Of a DNA stretch of 64,000 nt, positions 19,592 through 28,545 are shown one piece after another. The notes below the pieces were generated by a model. It made no database searches. It saw only the letters and a list, made by a program, of their open reading frames with translations, and was not told the origin of the DNA. Source of the stretch: an uncultured Stenotrophomonas sp. (GTDB lineage: Bacteria; Pseudomonadota; Gammaproteobacteria; Xanthomonadales; Xanthomonadaceae); NCBI GenBank assembly GCA_913775725.1, contig CAJYNG010000019.1, forward strand, positions 124,001 through 188,000, given 5' to 3'. Position 1 is the stretch's first letter. The number at the start of each line of letters is the position of its first letter. Both the position numbers and the translations under genes were made by a program.

Positions 19592-20434
19592 TCAGGGCGA
19601 GGCCGGCGGCGGCGCCGGGAACAGCGTGCGCAGCGCCTGCAATGCGGCCGGATGGTAGATGGTGGCGTGGGTTTCCTCGGGCAGCGGCAGGTACTTCACC
19701 AGCGGCGACGGCGAGGCCTGCCGCAGCAACTCGGCCAGTCGTGCAGTGGATGCGGCCAGTTCCGGCTGTCCACTGCTGGCCAGGAACACCTGCGGCTGCG
19801 CACGCGCCACCGCCGGCAGCTGCTTGGCTGCGCCGGCCAGCATCGCGCCGCGGTTCCACCACAGGCTGGGGTCCAGCGCGATGTAGCTGTTGAACAACGT
19901 TGGCTCCTGCAGCAGCGTCTCGACCACGAACAGGCCGGCCAGCGATTCACCGATCAGCGCGCGCTCGTCGGTCGTCGGGTAGCGCTGGCGCACCTGCGGC
20001 ATCAGCTCTTCGCGCAGGAAGCGGCGGTAGGCCGCCGATCCACCAATACGCGGTGCGATCTTCTGGTCCTGCGGGTCATTGCTGGGCCCAGTCATGTCGC
20101 GACGGCGCTCGGTGTTCTCAATGCCAACCAGCAGGAACGGACGCATGCTGCCGTTGCCGCTCAGCACCTGCACCAGCCCGGCCACATGCAGGAAATCCTC
20201 GCCGATGCCGCCGTCTGCCATGTAGAGCACCGGCAACGGCGCCTTCGGGTCCAGACCCCATGGCTGCGGACGGTAGACATTGATGCGGCGGGTTTCGCCC
20301 AGCGCCTTCGACTCGATGGTGAAGGTTTCGCCGATCACCAGTGGCGAGGCGGCAGCGGGCGACGCGGTTTCGGCGGCCATCAGCGGCGCGGCGGAGACAG
20401 CGGACAACAACAGCGACAGCACGATCAAGCGCAT
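19592..20434 (-). CDS. Secreted esterase of the same PF00756-type family
   Basis: The 280-residue protein has a Sec signal peptide (about 1-20) and the same esterase fold as its downstream neighbour: INVYRPQPWG, LPVLYMADGG, nucleophile IGESLAG (S164), ALDPSLWW and a late ETHATIYHPA histidine. Ferric-siderophore and acyl-carbohydrate esterases share this arrangement. ATG 20434 gives the best signal peptide; an in-frame ATG at 20446 is also possible. The two esterases probably form one transcription unit. Confidence 0.83.
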   Translation of the reverse strand: MRLIVLSLLLSAVSAAPLMAAETASPAAASPLVIGETFTIESKALGETRRINVYRPQPWGLDPKAPLPVLYMADGGIGEDFLHVAGLVQVLSGNGSMRPFLLVGIENTERRRDMTGPSNDPQDQKIAPRIGGSAAYRRFLREELMPQVRQRYPTTDERALIGESLAGLFVVETLLQEPTLFNSYIALDPSLWWNRGAMLAGAAKQLPAVARAQPQVFLASSGQPELAASTARLAELLRQASPSPLVKYLPLPEETHATIYHPAALQALRTLFPAPPPASP

Positions 20435-20595
20435 AGGGCGGCCCATCCTGGGAAAGCGCTGAGCATAGACCGCCGGAGGCACTGTCGTTCGCGGCACTTT
20501 GCCGATCTACCGGAACTGGAGCACCATGGAGTCGGTGATGGTCATGCAACGGGCACCCTGGCTCACGGACTGGTCACCGCCAGGCTCATATCCAC

Positions 20596-20602
20596 AAGGA
20601 GG
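20596..20602 (+). promoter_or_regulatory. Shine-Dalgarno of the small exported protein
   Basis: AAGGAGG ends 5 bases before ATG 20608. It makes this short gene credible. Confidence 0.8.
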
Positions 20603-20607
20603 TTCCC

Positions 20608-20946
20608 ATGTTGAGTGTATTGATCGCCACCACCCTTGCTGCCGCCTCGCCGCAGGCCAGCAGCACTCCCCCAGCATCCGCTGCGTATGCGGACTGCCTG
20701 CTCGCCCACCTCCAACCGGGATTGTCCGACCACGCGATCCCGCTGCTGCAGCAGGCCTGCGTCGCGAAGTATCCGGAGAGCTACGCCGCATATTCAGAAC
20801 TGGAACGCCGGATCAGCGCGCAGCGCCGGGCCGATTTCGAGGCGGCTCAAGCGGAGGCGGCGCGTTCCGCGAATGCAGCAGCGACGGCTGCGCAGGAAGC
20901 TGCCGACGTGGCGGCCGCAAAAGCCAAGGGAATGCGGACGAAGTAG
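20608..20946 (+). CDS. Small exported Ala-rich protein
   Basis: This 112-residue protein has a signal peptide (about 1-23, ending near ASA). A short domain with two Cys (YADCLLAHLQPG...LQQACVAKY) follows, then an Ala/Glu/Arg-rich amphipathic helix (about 62-108) likely to form a coiled coil. I do not recognise the family. A strong ribosome site and a rho-independent hairpin after the stop support a real single-gene transcript. Confidence 0.7.
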   Translation: MLSVLIATTLAAASPQASSTPPASAAYADCLLAHLQPGLSDHAIPLLQQACVAKYPESYAAYSELERRISAQRRADFEAAQAEAARSANAAATAAQEAADVAAAKAKGMRTK

Positions 20947-20967
20947 AGCCCCCCGAACCAAGGCAAC

Positions 20968-20996
20968 AAAAAAGGCACCGCTTAGCGGTGCCTTTC
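20968..20996. terminator. Bidirectional intrinsic terminator
   Basis: GGCACCGC (20974-20981), a TTA loop and GCGGTGCC (20985-20992) are flanked by AAAAAA on the left and TTTCT on the right. On the minus strand the hairpin is followed by six T, which ends the tRNA-Lys transcript; on the plus strand it ends the small exported gene. Confidence 0.88.
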
Positions 20997-21022
20997 TGAA
21001 TGACCTGGGTCATTGGATGCAA

Positions 21023-21098
21023 TGGTGGGCCGTGAAGGATTCGAACCTTCGACCAAAAGATTAAAAGTCTTCTGCTCTACCGACTGAGCTAACGGCCC
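21023..21098 (-). tRNA. tRNA-Lys (anticodon TTT)
   Basis: The 76-nt cloverleaf has acceptor stem GGGCCGT paired with ACGGCCC, a discriminator A and an encoded CCA end. The anticodon loop is CTTTTAA with anticodon TTT. The T loop TTCGAAT is typical. A -10-like TAGAAT stands upstream on the minus strand (21132-21137), and the terminator at 20968-20996 follows. Confidence 0.96.
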
Positions 21099-21180
21099 AT
21101 TGCACTGCCCCAGCCTTTCGGCGGGGTGGGCATTCTACCCTACTTTGCCGGGCCGGGTGAAACCCTGGTGCGTCGAGGTT

Positions 21181-21202
21181 GCCGGCCAGTGGCCGGCACT
21201 AC
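21181..21202 (-). repeat. SMAG monomer, TGCCGGCC subtype
   Basis: GTAGTGCCGGCCACTGGCCG on the minus strand, with the GTAG head at 21199-21202, is a single hairpin. Related copies lie at 22285-22308 and 48244-48266. Confidence 0.8.
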
Positions 21203-21276
21203 CCGATCCGGGCGGCCGACCTAAACCTTTCGGACCACCGCTGCATCTCATCTGCGATCCTTCCCCGGAGCTGTGG

Positions 21277-22233
21277 ATGCGCCTGCCCTTCTGCCTCATT
21301 GCCGCCCTTCTGCTGCCCTGCACGGCATTGGCCGCCCCATTCAAGGTCGTCACCGACGACATCGGCCGCTTCTGGGCCACCTATGACGCGGTGCGCGCCG
21401 AGCCTGACGTCGAACGCCAGGCAGCACTCGTGCAGCAGCGCTACATCGATCCCGGCAGCCCCGGCCTGCATGCGCTGATGCAGGTGCGCAACTACACCGC
21501 CCGCGAATACGCCGAGGCCATGCGTGCGTGGCCACGCTTCTGGGCCTCGGTTCGGCCGTTGACCGCCAACGCGCAACAGGCCAGCGCCACACTGGAACGG
21601 GATCTTTCCAGATTCCGGGCGCTCTACCCGGCTTTGCGCCCAGCCACCATCACCTACGCGGTCGGTGTGCTGCGCACCGGTGGCACCACGCTGGGCGACA
21701 AGGTGCTGATCGGTGCGGAGATGTCGCTGGGCGATGAGCACACGGATGTGAGCGAGCTGCCGGAGCCGATGCGCAGCCGCCTGCGGATCTTCTACGACAG
21801 CCGTCCGGGGGCGAACAACGCGCAGAACAACCTGCACGAGTACGTGCATACCCAGCAGCGAGAGACTACCGGCAGCCTGGCGCAGTACGCGGTGCGCGAG
21901 GGTGTTGCCGAGTACGTGGCCGAACGGCTGAGCGGGCGTCGGCCGGCGTTGCCGCTGTACAGCTACGGGCCCGCGCATGAGGCGGAGATCCGAACCCGCT
22001 TCATCGCCGAGATGGACGGGGACAATCTGGACAACTGGCTCTACAACAGCGCCCGCAATCCATTCGGCGTGAGTGATGTGGGGTACTACGCCGGGTATCG
22101 CATCGCGCAGGAGTACATGCGCCAGCAGGCCGACGAGAAGGCCGGTATCGCGCGGATGATCGAGCTGGATTATGCCGATCCGAAGGCGGTGCGGGCGTTT
22201 ATCGAGGCATCGGGGTGGTTGCAGCAGCGGTAG
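21277..22233 (+). CDS. Exported HExxH metallopeptidase-like protein
   Basis: The 318-residue protein has a signal peptide (about 1-20). Mid-sequence it carries a zinc-protease motif HEYVH (187-191), followed 17-21 residues later by REGVAEYVAE, whose glutamates (E208 or E212) would supply the third ligand. This is the layout of DUF2268-like gluzincin peptidases. The YYAGYRIAQEYMRQ segment near the C terminus is also typical of that group. Target unknown. The stop codon TAG overlaps the GTAG head of a palindromic repeat. Confidence 0.8.
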   Translation: MRLPFCLIAALLLPCTALAAPFKVVTDDIGRFWATYDAVRAEPDVERQAALVQQRYIDPGSPGLHALMQVRNYTAREYAEAMRAWPRFWASVRPLTANAQQASATLERDLSRFRALYPALRPATITYAVGVLRTGGTTLGDKVLIGAEMSLGDEHTDVSELPEPMRSRLRIFYDSRPGANNAQNNLHEYVHTQQRETTGSLAQYAVREGVAEYVAERLSGRRPALPLYSYGPAHEAEIRTRFIAEMDGDNLDNWLYNSARNPFGVSDVGYYAGYRIAQEYMRQQADEKAGIARMIELDYADPKAVRAFIEASGWLQQR

Positions 22234-22350
22234 CGCCGGGCCGTGTCTGGCGGACAGTGCCAACCAAGGTTGGCACCCACGGGCATGCCGGCCAGCGGCC
22301 GGCACTACCAGATTCCAGACCCCGGCAGCGCCGGGCCGTGCCCGGCACCC
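22230..22350. repeat. Cluster of short palindromes after the metallopeptidase gene
   Basis: Three to four hairpins are packed here: a GTAG-headed CGCCGGG...TCTGGCG unit at 22230-22252, GTGCCAACCAAGGTTGGCAC (22257-22276), an ATGCCGGCC...CACTAC unit (22285-22308) and GCGCCGGGCCGTGCCCGGC (from about 22328). No coding potential is evident. Confidence 0.75.
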
Positions 22351-22355
22351 GTATT

Positions 22356-23021
22356 TCAGGCGTACAGCGTGGGGTCCGGCACGCCGGCTTCGGTGAAGCC
22401 CTGCGCGCGCAGGCGGCAGGCGTCGCAGTGGCCGCAGGCGGCGCCGTTGGCGTCGGCGTTGTAGCAGGACACGGTCAGGCCGAAGTCCACGCCGAGGCGC
22501 ACGCCTTCACTGACGATCTGGCCCTTGCTGAGGAACTGCAGCGGGGCATGCACCTTGATGCCCGCGCCTTCCACGCCCGACTTGGTGGCCAGGTTGGCCA
22601 GCGCCTGGAACGCGGCCACGAACTCGGGGCGGCAGTCCGGGTAGCCGGAGTAGTCCACCGCGTTGACGCCGCAGAAGATGTCATTGGCACCGAGCACTTC
22701 GGCCCAGCCCAGCGCCAGCGACAGCATGATGGTGTTGCGCGCCGGCACGTAGGTGACCGGGATGCCGGCACCGCCGGCCTCGGGCACGTCGATGTCGTCG
22801 GTCAGTGCCGAGCCGCCGATGCTGCGCAGGTCCACGTCCACGGTCTTGTGCGCGACCACGCCCTGGGCCTTGGCCACGCGGGCGGCGGCGTCCAGTTCGG
22901 AGGTGTGGCGCTGGCCATAGCGCACGCTCAGGGCATGCACGGCGAAGCCCTGTTCCTGGGCCATGGCGATGACGGCGGCTGAATCCATGCCGCCGGAGAG
23001 AAGCACGACTGCCTTCTTCAT
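22356..23021 (-). CDS. queC: QueC, 7-cyano-7-deazaguanine synthase
   Basis: QueC converts 7-carboxy-7-deazaguanine to preQ0 with ATP and ammonia in the queuosine pathway. The 221-residue protein has the PP-loop SGGMDS (9-14), the [16 protein letters not shown] block and the C-terminal zinc-binding cysteines (CYN...[10 protein letters not shown]). ATG 23021 gives the canonical [11 protein letters not shown] start. It follows queE on the same strand, so two successive steps of the pathway are co-located at the end of the tol-pal block. Confidence 0.96.
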   Translation of the reverse strand: MKKAVVLLSGGMDSAAVIAMAQEQGFAVHALSVRYGQRHTSELDAAARVAKAQGVVAHKTVDVDLRSIGGSALTDDIDVPEAGGAGIPVTYVPARNTIMLSLALGWAEVLGANDIFCGVNAVDYSGYPDCRPEFVAAFQALANLATKSGVEGAGIKVHAPLQFLSKGQIVSEGVRLGVDFGLTVSCYNADANGAACGHCDACRLRAQGFTEAGVPDPTLYA

Positions 23022-23099
23022 GGGTAAAACATCCGGTTGGGAGGGGAAAGCCAGCACGCTGTCCCGCGCCGGAGTTACATCAGGGAACGTTGCCTGGGC

Positions 23100-23801
23100 T
23101 CATCGGCCCGGCTCGTCGTTCCACAGGATTTTATGCAACTGCATCTGGAAGCGCACCGGCAGCCGGTCTTCGACGATCCAGTCGGCCAGCTGGCGCGCGG
23201 TGATCTCGCCCTTGCTGGGCGAGAAGAACACGGTGCAGCGCTTGACCAGATCGTGCTCGGACAGCAGGGCCTTGGCCCAGTCGTAGTCTTCGCGACTGCA
23301 GATGACGAACTTGATCTGGTCGCGGGCAGTCAGCAGCGGCAGGTTGTCCCAGCGGTTGCGCGCCACTTCGGCCGAACCCGGGGTCTTGATGTCGACCACG
23401 CGCGATACGCGCGGATCGACCGCGCTGACATCCAGTGCGCCGGAGGTTTCCAGCGAGACGTCCATGCCGGCGTCGCACAGCTTCTGCAGCAGCACCAGGC
23501 AGCGCTTCTGCGCCAGCGGCTCGCCACCGGTCACGCAGACGTGGCGCACGCCTTGGGCCAGCACCTCGGCCACGATGTCGTCGATGTCCCACCAGGTGCC
23601 ACCGTGGAAGGCGTAGGCCGTATCGCAGTACTGGCAGCGCAGCGGGCAGCCGGTCAGGCGCACGAACACGGTCGGCCAGCCGGCGGTATCGGCTTCGCCC
23701 TGCAGCGAGGTGAAGATCTCGGTGATCTTCAGGCGTGGCAGGGGCGACTGCACGATCTCACTGGGCGTGGCGGCGGCGCTGGACGGGGTAACGGCGGTCA
23801 T
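23100..23801 (-). CDS. queE: QueE, 7-carboxy-7-deazaguanine synthase
   Basis: QueE is a radical-SAM enzyme that contracts 6-carboxy-tetrahydropterin to 7-carboxy-7-deazaguanine. The 233-residue protein shows the FTSLQGE entry motif, the cluster cysteines C52-C56-C59 (CPLRCQYC), CVTGGEPL and the SAM-binding SLETSGALD region. ATG 23801 is preferred to a GTG eight codons upstream. queC follows after 78 bp. Confidence 0.95.
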   Translation of the reverse strand: MTAVTPSSAAATPSEIVQSPLPRLKITEIFTSLQGEADTAGWPTVFVRLTGCPLRCQYCDTAYAFHGGTWWDIDDIVAEVLAQGVRHVCVTGGEPLAQKRCLVLLQKLCDAGMDVSLETSGALDVSAVDPRVSRVVDIKTPGSAEVARNRWDNLPLLTARDQIKFVICSREDYDWAKALLSEHDLVKRCTVFFSPSKGEITARQLADWIVEDRLPVRFQMQLHKILWNDEPGR

Positions 23802-23858
23802 GGCAGGTACTTCTTGGTGGGACACGTGGCGGGTGGGCTACCGTGGCCGGTAACGAAA

Positions 23859-24008
23859 GCAGCCGAGCATGGCTCGGCTCTACAAAAACAACCGGGCGGG
23901 CATGGCCCAGCCGGTGATGCGAGCCGCCGGGCATGGCCCGGCGCTACCGGATCCAGGCAGGTTTGCCGGTCCGGAAACGAAAGCAGCCGAGCATGGGCTC
24001 GGCTCTAC
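23859..24008. repeat. SMAG cluster between cpoB and queE
   Basis: Two minus-oriented monomers GCAGCCGAGCATG(G)GCTCGGCTCTAC (23859-23883 and 23983-24008) flank a related unit of different stem, GCCGGGCATGGCCCGGC with CTAC (23926-23947), and a partial one at 23892-23913. The 237-bp gap 23802-24038 holds no gene. Confidence 0.85.
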
Positions 24009-24038
24009 AGGGCACCCATTGTACGCCCGGTCAGCGGA

Positions 24039-24857
24039 TCAGCGGATCTGCTTGCCGAGGCGGATGGACTGCAGACGGTCCTGCGCGGTGCGCGCGGCGT
24101 CCGAGCCGGGGTACTGCGCCACGACGGTCTCCAGCGTCTGCTGGGCCTGGTCGACCTTGCCCTCGCCGTACTGCGAGAGGCCGACCTTGAGCAGGCCGCC
24201 AGCGGCCTTGTCGTGGGTCGGATAGCGCGAGAGCAGTTCGCGGAACTGGGTCTCGGCCATAGGGAAATTGCGGGTGGCGTAGTAGCTCTCGCCCAGCCAG
24301 TACAGCGCGTTCGGCGCATAGACGCCGTTCGGATACAGCTGCAGGAAGCTCAGGAACAGCTGCGCCGAGTCATCGTACTTGCCGGCCTTCAGCGAATCGA
24401 AGGCGACGTTGTAGGTGGTGCGCTCGTCGCCGGTGGCGGCAAGGCTGCCGGCATCACCATGAACCGAAGGCGGCCGCTCGGAAGTGGCCGCCGCTACGGG
24501 TTTTGCCGGGGCCGGAGCGGCCTTCGGCGCGCTCGCCGGAACAGGCGGCAGGGCCGGGGCGGCATTGCCCCCTTCCAACCGGTTCAGGCGGCTGTCCAGA
24601 TCCAGGTACTGGTCCTGGGCGGACTGCTTGAGCTGGGCGTTGTCGTGCTGCAACTGCTCGATCGAGGCCTGCAGGCTGGTGACCTGCTGCCGCAGCTGAT
24701 TGATCTGGTTCAACAGGTCCTGATTGGCACTGTTGTTGTACATCTGCTGCTCGAGCGAGCCGACACGGTCAGCCAGACTCTGTCGCTGTGCATGCGCCGG
24801 TGCGGCAGCCACGAGGGCTGCCGCAACGACCAGCATCAGTTTGATGCCAATGCGCAT
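24039..24857 (-). CDS. cpoB: CpoB (YbgF), Tol-Pal accessory protein
   Basis: CpoB coordinates peptidoglycan synthesis with Tol-driven outer-membrane constriction. The 272-residue protein has a signal peptide (about 1-23) and an N-terminal trimerising coiled coil (about 25-95). An Ala/Pro linker follows, then TPR repeats at the C terminus (YWLGESYYATRNFPMAETQFRE...). It lies 3 bp after pal. Confidence 0.93.
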   Translation of the reverse strand: MRIGIKLMLVVAAALVAAAPAHAQRQSLADRVGSLEQQMYNNSANQDLLNQINQLRQQVTSLQASIEQLQHDNAQLKQSAQDQYLDLDSRLNRLEGGNAAPALPPVPASAPKAAPAPAKPVAAATSERPPSVHGDAGSLAATGDERTTYNVAFDSLKAGKYDDSAQLFLSFLQLYPNGVYAPNALYWLGESYYATRNFPMAETQFRELLSRYPTHDKAAGGLLKVGLSQYGEGKVDQAQQTLETVVAQYPGSDAARTAQDRLQSIRLGKQIR

Positions 24858-24860
24858 GGA

Positions 24861-25379
24861 TTACTGCGCGGTGTAGACGATTTCGACGCGACGGTTCTGC
24901 GACCAGCAGGACTCGTTCGACTCGGTGCAGACCGGACGCTCTTCACCGTAGGACACGACGGTCAGCTGCGAAGCCGAGCCACCGTTGGCCTGCAGGGCCG
25001 AGTTGACGCCGTTGCCACGACGCTCACCCAGGGCCTGGTTGTACGCGCGCGAACCGCGCTCGTCGGTGTGGCCCTGCAGGGTGATGCGCGAGGACGGACG
25101 GTCACGCAGGTACTTGGCGTGGCAAGCCATGATGGCCTGGAATTCCGGCTTCACGTCTTCCTTGTCCAGGTCGAAGTAGACAACGCGCTGGCGCAGGCAA
25201 GCGTCGGTGTCCAGGTCGCCCGGGCCGTACAGGCCGGAGGTCGACGGACCGGTCGGGGTGGTGGTCGAGGTGCCGGTGTCAACCGGGGCTGCCGGCTCTT
25301 CCTTCACCTTCTTCGAGCAACCGGCCAGGACGGCCACAGACAGCAGGGAAACAAGCAGAACGCGGGTGGACTTGTTCAT
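24861..25379 (-). CDS. pal: Pal, peptidoglycan-associated lipoprotein
   Basis: Pal is an outer-membrane lipoprotein that binds peptidoglycan and TolB. The 172-residue protein has lipobox LAGC (C21), a short linker and an OmpA-like domain with VYFDLDKEDV and the peptidoglycan-binding block LQGHTDERGSRAYNQALGERR. Confidence 0.96.
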   Translation of the reverse strand: MNKSTRVLLVSLLSVAVLAGCSKKVKEEPAAPVDTGTSTTTPTGPSTSGLYGPGDLDTDACLRQRVVYFDLDKEDVKPEFQAIMACHAKYLRDRPSSRITLQGHTDERGSRAYNQALGERRGNGVNSALQANGGSASQLTVVSYGEERPVCTESNESCWSQNRRVEIVYTAQ

Positions 25380-25443
25380 GGCGATACCTTTGTGGCTCCT
25401 AGGCCGATGAGGGGTTCAAGACAGCGAAAATATTAACACTCTT

Positions 25444-26763
25444 TTAGCGCTGGGTACGGTATGGGGACCATGCCGGTTCGCGCACATCTCCGTCAGCCAG
25501 AACCAACCGCTGGCGCACGCGCGCATCGGCGGAAACGGCGTACAGCACACCACGGCCACCCTCGCGGGCGGCGTACAACACCATGCTTGCGTTGGGCGCA
25601 AAGCTCGGAGATTCATCCAGCGAACCCGGGGACAGCGTGCTCCAGCGGGGCGAACCCAGCGAGCTGTCCATCATCGCGATCTTGTAGCTGTTGCCGGAAC
25701 CCTGGGCGACGGCGATCTTCTTGCCATCGTAGGACACCGAGGGCTTGGCGTTGTAGTTGCCCTGGAAGGTCACGCGCTCGGCACTGCCGCCGCCCGCACC
25801 CACCTTGTAGACCTGCGGACGGCCGCCGCGGTCGGAGGTGAAGTACACCGCGCTGCCATCCGGCGCCCAGGTCGGCTCGGTGTCGATGGCGAAGTGGTTG
25901 GTCAGCTGGGTCAGCTGCTTGCTGCCCAGGTCCATCACGTAGATTTCCGGGTTGCCCGAACGCGACAGGGTCAGGGCCAGCTTGCGGCCGTCCGGCGAGA
26001 ACGCCGGGGCGCTGTTGATGCCACGGAAGCTGGTGACCAGCTCGCGCGCGCCGGTGCCGATGTTCTGGATGTAGATGGCCGAATTGCCACGCTCGAAGCT
26101 GACGTAGGCCAGCTTGCTGCCATCCGGGCTCCACGACGGCGACAGCAGCGGCTCGGCCGAACGCACGATGGTCTGCGGGTTGTAGCCGTCGGAGTCGGCC
26201 ACCATCAGCGCATAGCGCATGGCGTCGCCCTTGCCGCTGGCGGTCACGTAGGCGATGCGGGTCCAGAAGGCGCCGCGCACACCGGTGATCTTTTCGTAGA
26301 TGGCGTCGGCCATCTGGTGGGCAACGTCGCGCATGGCGTTGCCACGGGCAGTCATCGCCAGGCCCAGCAGGCGCTCGCCCTTGGGCACGTCGAACAGTTC
26401 GTATTCGACGCGGTAGGCGCCGGCACCGGCGTCGAGCACGCGGCCGACCACGATGTAGTTCTGCTTCAGCGCACGCCAGGTGGCGAACTGGATGTCGCCG
26501 CCACGCACAGGCTTCTCGACGATCTGCGCTTCCGGCAGCGTGCGGAACTGGCCCGAGCGCTCGAGGTCGGCGCGGACCACACCGGCGACGTCGGTCTGCG
26601 GTGCAGCCGCCGAACCCTGGTAGGGCATCGGCACGATGGTGATCGGCAGGGCGGAGGCATTGCCGCCGATGATGTCGATATCCAGCCCCTTCTGCTGCGC
26701 GACGGCAGCAAAGGGCAGCAACAGGGCCGCAAACACGGCAAGCCAGCGAGGCATCTTTTTCAT
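25444..26763 (-). CDS. tolB: TolB, periplasmic beta-propeller
   Basis: TolB binds Pal and is pulled by TolA. The 439-residue protein has a signal peptide (about 1-22), an N-terminal alpha/beta domain and a six-bladed propeller with repeated SPDGxKLAY / APDGSAVYFTSDRGG motifs. ATG 26763 gives the start MKKMPRW. A 284-bp gap separates it from tolA; that gap shows no gene and may hold its own promoter. Confidence 0.95.
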   Translation of the reverse strand: MKKMPRWLAVFAALLLPFAAVAQQKGLDIDIIGGNASALPITIVPMPYQGSAAAPQTDVAGVVRADLERSGQFRTLPEAQIVEKPVRGGDIQFATWRALKQNYIVVGRVLDAGAGAYRVEYELFDVPKGERLLGLAMTARGNAMRDVAHQMADAIYEKITGVRGAFWTRIAYVTASGKGDAMRYALMVADSDGYNPQTIVRSAEPLLSPSWSPDGSKLAYVSFERGNSAIYIQNIGTGARELVTSFRGINSAPAFSPDGRKLALTLSRSGNPEIYVMDLGSKQLTQLTNHFAIDTEPTWAPDGSAVYFTSDRGGRPQVYKVGAGGGSAERVTFQGNYNAKPSVSYDGKKIAVAQGSGNSYKIAMMDSSLGSPRWSTLSPGSLDESPSFAPNASMVLYAAREGGRGVLYAVSADARVRQRLVLADGDVREPAWSPYRTQR

Positions 26764-27047
26764 GGAGCGCTCAATAGGGGGAAACCGGAACGAGGGATAG
26801 CAAAGCGGGAGTGAACCGCTTCGCAATCATGAACCAAGGGTACGTGAATTCCGGGTCAGTTCCAGCCCGTCCTCTCACGCACCGTTAACGTCGTGGCTAA
26901 CATCGCGCCTGCCTGCCCCGTCACGCCGCCCAGCGGGGCGGTGTTCGACAGCAGTCCACAGACTGCCCGACCGGAACCGGGCCGACCAGAGGCAGGCACG
27001 ACAAACGTGGGCACGAGCGGCCGTGCTGGCCGCCCTGCCCGGCCGCC

Positions 27048-28092
27048 TCAGCGATCCTGGGCGGTAAAGGTGAAGTTGAGCGTGCGCGCGAATACCGACT
27101 CAAAGCCGCGATACGGCAGCGGCTGCGCGTTGAGCACAGCGGCCTCGATCGAACGCTTGCCGGCCTCGTCGTACGGGCAGTTCGGGCTGACCTTGGCCTG
27201 CATCACCGTGCCACCCGGAATCTGGGTGATGGTGATCTGGCAGCGCTGGCCCAGCGGCACCGTATCCGGGCGCACCCACTGCGACAGTACCTTGGCCTGG
27301 ATCGCGGCTGCGTACTTGGCCGAAAGATCGTCGCTGTTGCCACCGCCACCGGCGGCCGGCTGGGACGCACCGCTGGCACCGGCGGCGGCACTGCCGGCAG
27401 CGTTGCGCGCGGCAGCCACCTGGCGCAGCTTCTGTTCGGCCAGCTTGGCTTCCTTCTCGGCCTGCTCGCGGCGGGCACGGATCTCGGCGATCTTCTTCTG
27501 CTTCTCGGCCTCGGCCTTATCAGCGGCCACGCGCTCCTGCTCGGCCTGCTTCTTCTTCTCGTCCGCTTCCTGCTGCTTGGCCAGGCGCAGCTTCTGCTCC
27601 GCTTCTTCCTGGCGCTTGCGTTCGGTCAGGTCGATCTGCTCCTGCCGGCGCTTGGCTTCCTGCTCCTGCTTGGCCTTCTCCTGCGAGATGGCCAGCGCGC
27701 TCACCGCTTCCTGGTCCTTGGTGTCCGGCTGCGCGACGCGCTCCTGCGCCTGTTGCTGCTGCGGCGTTGGGGCGTCCTGCGGGCGCGGCTCGGGGATCGG
27801 CTGCGGCGGCGGAATGGTGTCTTCCGGCACAGGGATCGGCTCGGCCACCGGCGGCGGCAGGTCTTCCAGCTTCTCGGACTGGCGCAGGGCCTGGCGCGCG
27901 GCCGAGGCCTCGGACGCGGACAGCGCCAGGCTGGCCTCGACCGAAGGATCACCTGCGGCGGCGTCGGTGTTGCGCTCGGGCGACCACAGCCAGGCCACGA
28001 TGAAGACCAGCGCGACCAGCAGGTGCACCAGCAACGCCAGCGCCAGGGACAGGCCCCAGCCGGGTTCGCGCTGCTGCGGGGGTGGCAGGGCG

Positions 28093-28103
<11 letters not shown>
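27048..28103 (-). CDS. tolA: TolA, energy-transducing bridge protein
   Basis: TolA links TolQ/R in the inner membrane to TolB-Pal. The 351-residue protein has an N-terminal transmembrane helix (about 19-42), a Pro-rich stretch (about 90-130), a long Lys/Glu/Ala/Gln-rich helical domain (about 140-245) and a C-terminal globular domain. The C-terminal domain includes the QCQI-like strand region and PNCPYDEAGKRSIEAAV. Its start overlaps the tolR end by 11 bp. Confidence 0.95.
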
Positions 28104-28521
<418 letters not shown>

Positions 28522-28545
28522 GGCTTGGACTCCCGGGTCAGGCGC

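Noticed and set aside
22356-23801. A preQ1 riboswitch in front of queE or queC
   Set aside because: The gaps before both starts lack the compact C-rich hairpin with an A-rich tail expected of preQ1 aptamers.
23859-24008. A CRISPR array
   Set aside because: Units are palindromic, few, unequally spaced and in SMAG format; no cas gene is present.
23037-25436. A 799-codon frame antisense to queE, cpoB and pal
   Set aside because: It runs across three well-supported genes and a SMAG cluster without domain or start signal.
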